DNA of 64,000 nt. Source: Blasia pusilla. Its lineage: Eukaryota > Marchantiophyta > Marchantiopsida > Blasiales. Below the pieces are notes generated by a model. The model searched no databases. It was given only the letters and a program-made list of their open reading frames with translations, and was not told where the DNA came from. The stretch spans positions 24,490,001 to 24,554,000 of the forward strand of contig CM114272.1 of the NCBI GenBank assembly GCA_050084515.1, given 5' to 3'. Positions within the stretch are counted from its first letter, which is position 1, and every line of letters begins with the position of its first letter. Below, one piece after another: positions 60,149-64,000 of this stretch. Made by a program: the position numbers and the translations under genes.

Positions 60149-62269
60149 AGGAACCCATGGAATTTCCGGAGGTTGAGTTTGGATGTGCGGATTCTATCGA
60201 GGGGAATGTCACCCACCATGGATCCGATTGCGATCGGGTGAGGAAGGTGCTTACGACGCACCCGGAGAGTACATGGGGTTCTTGGCGATGCCTCGTCAAT
60301 CGATGCTTGCAAAGGGTGCTCGATAAAAAAGAAAACTTGGGCAAATAAGTTTATTACCCAAGATGCCATAACCATCCTGTCTTTGGTCGAAGATACAGCC
60401 ATAAAGAAGAGCGCTGCATTGGAGCTGGAGCGGAGGGAGAAAGTATCTACATCTGAGCGCACGAAATTCATCCAAGCTGCAGTATCTGCAGCAACAAAAT
60501 ACACGGCGAGCAAGATGCAGCGATACATCAACATTCTCAACCCCGAACTTGGTCCGGAGTTCTACAAGGAGCCAAGGCGATTATCAAGCGCCCGGTGAAA
60601 AGGGATGAAGATCCGCAAGGTCAGATTGGGGAGAAAGTGTCCCTGGATCGCGTGCATTGGTTTGCGTTGTCCGGGATAAGCGAGTTTAGGAGGATCCGAC
60701 TGATGAAAATCAGTCTCGAGGGCACATAGGCCTAGAAGAGGGCGGCACACCATCCTCCAGGTGTGTCCGATCCAGTGATCTCCCACTGGTTATGCGAATG
60801 GTCGCTTCCGTTACGGGGCGGCGTTGCGGGTTATCGGGAAGTCCGTGCTGGACGGACTACAAGCGGAGCTCAAAAGATTAGAGCCCATCCCGGATGAAGC
60901 AAACCTGGAAAGTTCTGGAGATTTTGAGGTTTGGCTCGACGACATCCGAGACAAGCCAATAAAAAACCCAGGATTCAAGACAATGTTCAAGGTTTGCGTC
61001 CTCCCTCAGGCAGAGCTTGACGAAGAAGTAGAGGGGAACAAACGGGATCAAGCAAAGAAGAAGCGAGATCTCTGAGAGCAGACGGCCGATTCTGCTCGAC
61101 TAAAAGTCGCCCAACGGATGGTCTTGGTACCTCGTCAAGTGTAAGAATACAGTACGTGGGGAAAATTATGCCCTTTGAAATTTTGGGCGTTGCCGGATGC
61201 AGAGACATTGTCCATGTACGACATGGAGATGGGGCAAAAGACATGTCCAATTGGAAGGTGGAGAATTGCCCCATTTGGCTCGACTTCAACGACCTCGAAG
61301 ACAAGCGGTGGCCTCGAGGACAAGACGACATCCCCAATTTTGTGCGGCCAAGACTTCGGAGGAGGAGATGCGGAAGAGCAAGCCCACGAGAGCCAGTGAG
61401 TTGGCTTCCAAGGTCCACACAACAAAAGACAAATCCACGGGTCTCAAAGGCAAGGGGAGGAGGGAAAAATTCGAGGTCGAGTCTTCCCAAAGAGAGGTCA
61501 AGATTCAAGGCCGAGGCGGAATCATCCCGGCGGCGGGAGAGAGGGTCGGACCAGGTCCTCGGCGAAAAAACCCCACCACAGTTTGAGGTCATAGAGACCC
61601 GACAAAGCCGTCCGCGGACGGGAGAAGCGGAAGCGAGAGGTGCCGGGTTGTCCCAAGGAGAATACTGATCCATCATCCTTGTTGAAGACACAGACAAACA
61701 ACGACCGGACAAGCATCCTTCTTGATTCACTCCTTTCTTTGGATGAGCGAAGAAGAGCTTCAGATTCTCAGCGTCGACACCAACCATCGATAAATTGACA
61801 ACGCTGGGACGGAAGCTCCAACGAAACGGGCACGCTGCCTGGACGGTGAATGGAGTGGTCGAAGAGGTTGCGGTGGATCTCTTGATCGCTGATCTGCCCT
61901 CGGGGTTGCGACTTTGTGGCGAGAATCCATCGGACAAGGTACCTAAGTGGAATGTGCCGCTCTCTTATGACCAAATTGCACTATTGTTCTCCTTTGCAGA
62001 CGCCTATCTGAGTGACAGGGGCTGCTTCTTGGTGTTGACTTGAGGGATCGAGGACGAGCTCTTCAACCTGCAGTGCGTCAAGAGGTCGCTAAAGTGGAGG
62101 ACGGCGCAATCATGGATCATAAAGAAACGAGTACCCACTCCGATCCACGATGAGTCAGATTCGGGTAAGGATCAATTCATGTAGTATAATCTCAATTATA
62201 TTTTAATGATGTGTATAATGAGTGTTTATCTCCTTTGAGTGAGTATAATGAGTGTGAATCTCCGTTTTC

Positions 62270-62660
62270 TTTTTCCGTGAGCAACCCGTCGGAAGGCGAC
62301 GGGTTGCTGGCTTAGAACAGCCCATGCTTGGGTGAGAGCAACCCGTTGGTTTCCGACGGGTTGCATCTTTCCCACATACACAGGGAAAACCGTGGTGTAC
62401 CTGCAACCCGTCGGAACCCGGCGGGTTTTGCTTTTGGTTTTTCCTGTGATTCCGAAAGCCGCAACCCGCCTCGATAGCGGCGGTTGCTCTCACCAGCATG
62501 GGCTGCTTAGGCCAAAGAACCCGTCGCTTTCCGACAGTTGCTCCTTTACGGACAAAAACTACGGAGCCCGACGGATCGTTTTAGTCGACCAACCCGCCGG
62601 AAGGCGACGGGTTGGTGCGGACAAAACAACTCGTCGGACTCCGGCTGAGTTGATCCAAAG
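62270..62660. repeat. Palindrome array D, inside an inferred intron of the plus gene
   Basis: Units at about 62280, 62338, 62402, 62461, 62516, 62589 and 62624. The inferred intron is 62165-62697 (donor GTAAGG, acceptor TTCTTTAG) and joins phase 1 to a two-base start, keeping the frame of MDHSYYRPFARAQ. One unit, AACCCGCC with GGCGGTT, keeps pairing after a base change in both arms. Confidence 0.85.
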
Positions 62661-63454
62661 TTTAATCTTGAAAAAGTTCTCTAGCCGACTTCTTTAGTTC
62701 GACATTGTTTCCAACGTGCTTATTTACATATGGACCACTCCTATTATCGCCCGTTCGCCCGAGCACAATTTCAGGTGTTCAAGATCCAGGATCCTGTGGA
62801 TCCATGCTCAGATGGGTACAGTTTAGATAGTTTGTACAATTCTCCCCCGGGAATTTACGTGCAAGACAGTACCCCACTTCTGGGAGGAAGGGAAAAATCG
62901 CCAGCCCTGATGCAAACGCTCATAGAGCTCTGCTCTATGGTGACTTGGTGTTCGACTTAGTGGGATTTTCAGGAGCAAGTATCAAAGGCGCTGGCAGAGT
63001 GGCAGGAACATTCTCTGCCTCGAGGGAAGGCAGGAACTGTTTGACCTTTGCAAGGAGGCAAAGGCAGAATACGAAAGGCTCGTTGGGACATACAACTCTC
63101 TACCTTAGCTGCGAGCTCCGATTCTAGACCCACCATTGGTTGTGACTCCATCGTCACTTCCAACGATTCCGAAAATCGGGAGGGCAAGGGAAAGTAATTT
63201 TGCAAGAGCTCTCAGGCGATGACGAGTGAGTTCAAAGAACTCAACGACCTAGCTTGACGACAGATTTGGAGTAGGGAGTTTTTGATGATGAGGCAAAAGA
63301 TTTCATAGAATAGATCAAATGTCTGATTCGAGCTTTTTTCGATGATATAAAGGAGAAGATTTTTTCGAACGATGGTGGTGCTTGTAAAAGTTTGCTGAAC
63401 ATTTTTTATGACTTTTCGAATGTGATCGTCTATGTACTCCGCGGACTTCAATTT

Positions 63455-63555
63455 TGCAACCCGTCGGATTTCTCCTGCTTGCAACTTTTAACTTTTTGAC
63501 CACAACACCTTTTTACCACTTCCAGGCAACCTGTTGGATTCCGGCGGGTTGCCGA
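63455..63555. repeat. Palindrome units E
   Basis: Two units: GCAACCCGTCGGATTTCTCC with a weak right arm near 63456, and GCAACCTGTTGGATTCCGGC followed by GGGTTGCC near 63526. They precede a possible acceptor (TTCTCTCAG, 63652-63660), so they may also lie in an intron. Confidence 0.7.
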
Positions 63556-63660
63556 TCGACTCTTTCCTGTTGGTCCAACTTAAGAGGCAGTCTGGCGGGC
63601 ATCTTCCCTTGGCACCTTCCCTTCAACTCGTAAAGGCAAGCGTAGGCTTCTTTTCTTCTC

Positions 63661-63940
63661 TCAGACGTGTTGGATTCCTACTACCTATGCGATTGCCATC
63701 ATGGTATTACCAAGGACGGAGCACATATTGATACTGGATGGGTGTCACATTGTAGAGCGTACAAGGTATCTTGCCGAGGAAGGCGGTGGGACTCAAATCA
63801 GGTTACATGGGACCGTTATGGCGTACCTAGGGGGGCAAGGCTCTCGGGTCGCCAACATTTTCGATCCCCGTCTACAATCGGCCAGGAGGAGCCACTTGTA
63901 TCCGGGACATTCCTTTTGTATTGTCATCGAGGAGAGTTAG
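63661..63940 (+). pseudogene. Unrecognised coding block at the right end of the element
   Basis: After a possible acceptor at 63660 an open frame reads MVLPRTEHILILDGCHIVER, then TVMAYLGGQGSRVANIFDP and YPGHSFCIVIEES before a stop at 63938-63940. I do not recognise a domain. Just beyond it the words GATGACGAGGCTGAAGA and CATAGACTAGGTCAA repeat, with changes, the DNA near 63285-63320 (GATGATGAGGCAAAAGA, CATAGAATAGATCAA), suggesting a duplicated 3' end of the coding sequence. It may be a further exon of the plus gene or a third gene of the element. Confidence 0.4.
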
Positions 63941-64000
63941 GAGTAAATTTGTAGATGACGAGGCTGAAGAAATCATAGACTAGGTCAATTATACATTTCC

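Larger units (their letters stand above)
57993..63115 (+). pseudogene. Amino-methyltransferase-like gene of the element (decayed, spliced)
   Basis: The N-terminus (57993-58469) is hydrophilic and likely coiled-coil (IRQQEIKEREREVEMHNQEL); no in-frame ATG is seen at its start. Coding blocks follow at 58498-59311, 60151-61075 and 61156-62164. The block near 61840-62043 reads VEEVAVDLLIADLPSGLRLC and VPLSYDQIALLFSFADAYL, then GCFLVL, resembling motif IV (DPPY, here ADLPSG) and its downstream strand in beta-class N6-adenine/N4-cytosine methyltransferases. After an intron (62165-62697), 62730-63000 reads LLGGREKSPALMQTLIELCS and, after a one-base shift, GDLVFDLVGFSGAS, resembling motif X followed by motif I (GD-VLDPF-GSGTT). 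Order IV to X to I is the beta class. The altered DPPY and the frame breaks indicate loss of activity in this copy. The identification is by motif order only. Confidence 0.55.
52740..63960. mobile_element. DNA-transposon-like element with divergent SWIM-transposase and amino-methyltransferase-like genes
   Basis: Minus strand: a SWIM-finger transposase-like gene read from about 57.0 to 53.15 kb. Plus strand: a gene read from about 57.86 kb to at least 63.1 kb with a coiled-coil N-terminus and a beta-class methyltransferase-like C-terminus. Each has a TATA-like box facing outward from a shared array of palindromes. Both are multi-exon and carry frameshifts. Terminal inverted repeats and target duplications were not found, so the borders are approximate and membership in one element is inferred from the shared palindrome family. 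Confidence 0.55.

Noticed and set aside
60987-61937. 316-codon open frame on the minus strand, the second-longest uninterrupted frame in the window
   Set aside because: It lies opposite the plus-strand element gene, has no recognisable domain and biased composition (Ser, Arg, Leu, Pro) typical of the antisense of an Arg/Lys/Glu-rich coding region.
54607-63555. CRISPR array
   Set aside because: Palindromic repeats with unique spacers look similar, but the repeats diverge, the genome is eukaryotic, no cas genes are present and the blocks lie in introns and a promoter.

Overview
The window is nuclear DNA from a land plant. Two intact multi-exon genes have clear plant identities: chloroplast-type UDP-glucose pyrophosphorylase UGP3 and a Rab11/RABA GTPase. 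Introns are short (about 0.1-0.6 kb). The rest is decayed transposable elements of several classes, with one scaffold gap of exactly 500 N. The Helitron and the SWIM-transposase relatives I can recall are from seedless plants, so a bryophyte or other seedless plant is my guess, with low confidence.

Layout: 0-13.7 kb holds a copia gag-protease remnant (minus strand), a broken Helitron Rep/helicase (minus) with unrecognised spliced-looking pieces at its 3' side, and unassigned sequence. 13.7-20.9 kb is UGP3 in 18 inferred exons; the phases add up to one 3075-nt frame. 21-28 kb is mostly unassigned, with a 115-bp tandem repeat at 26.5 kb. 28.25-29.53 kb is the two-exon Rab gene (minus). 30-44.8 kb is repeats: a long hairpin, a gypsy reverse-transcriptase scrap, a nearly full-length but decayed copia element (minus) containing the N gap, dispersed LTR-like modules, a gypsy gag scrap and an AT-rich foldback.

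44.9-52.7 kb is a Ty3/gypsy element (minus) with an unusual order: Gag, protease, a DNMT3-like cytosine-5 methyltransferase, reverse transcriptase, RNase H, integrase, PHD-like finger. A 1006-bp solo LTR with a perfect 5-bp target duplication (ATACT) splits its integrase.

52.7-64 kb is a second unusual element. A SWIM-finger transposase-like gene (minus) and a gene resembling a beta-class amino-methyltransferase (plus) diverge from a shared region with a TATA box for each. Arrays of a roughly 28-bp palindrome (core AACCCGTCGG / CCGACGGGTT) fill the shared promoter region and lie inside inferred introns of both genes.

The main discovery of the window is therefore two adjacent, unrelated mobile elements that each appear to carry a DNA methyltransferase of a different chemistry. 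All their frames are broken, so these copies are fossils; active relatives would have to be sought elsewhere in the genome.
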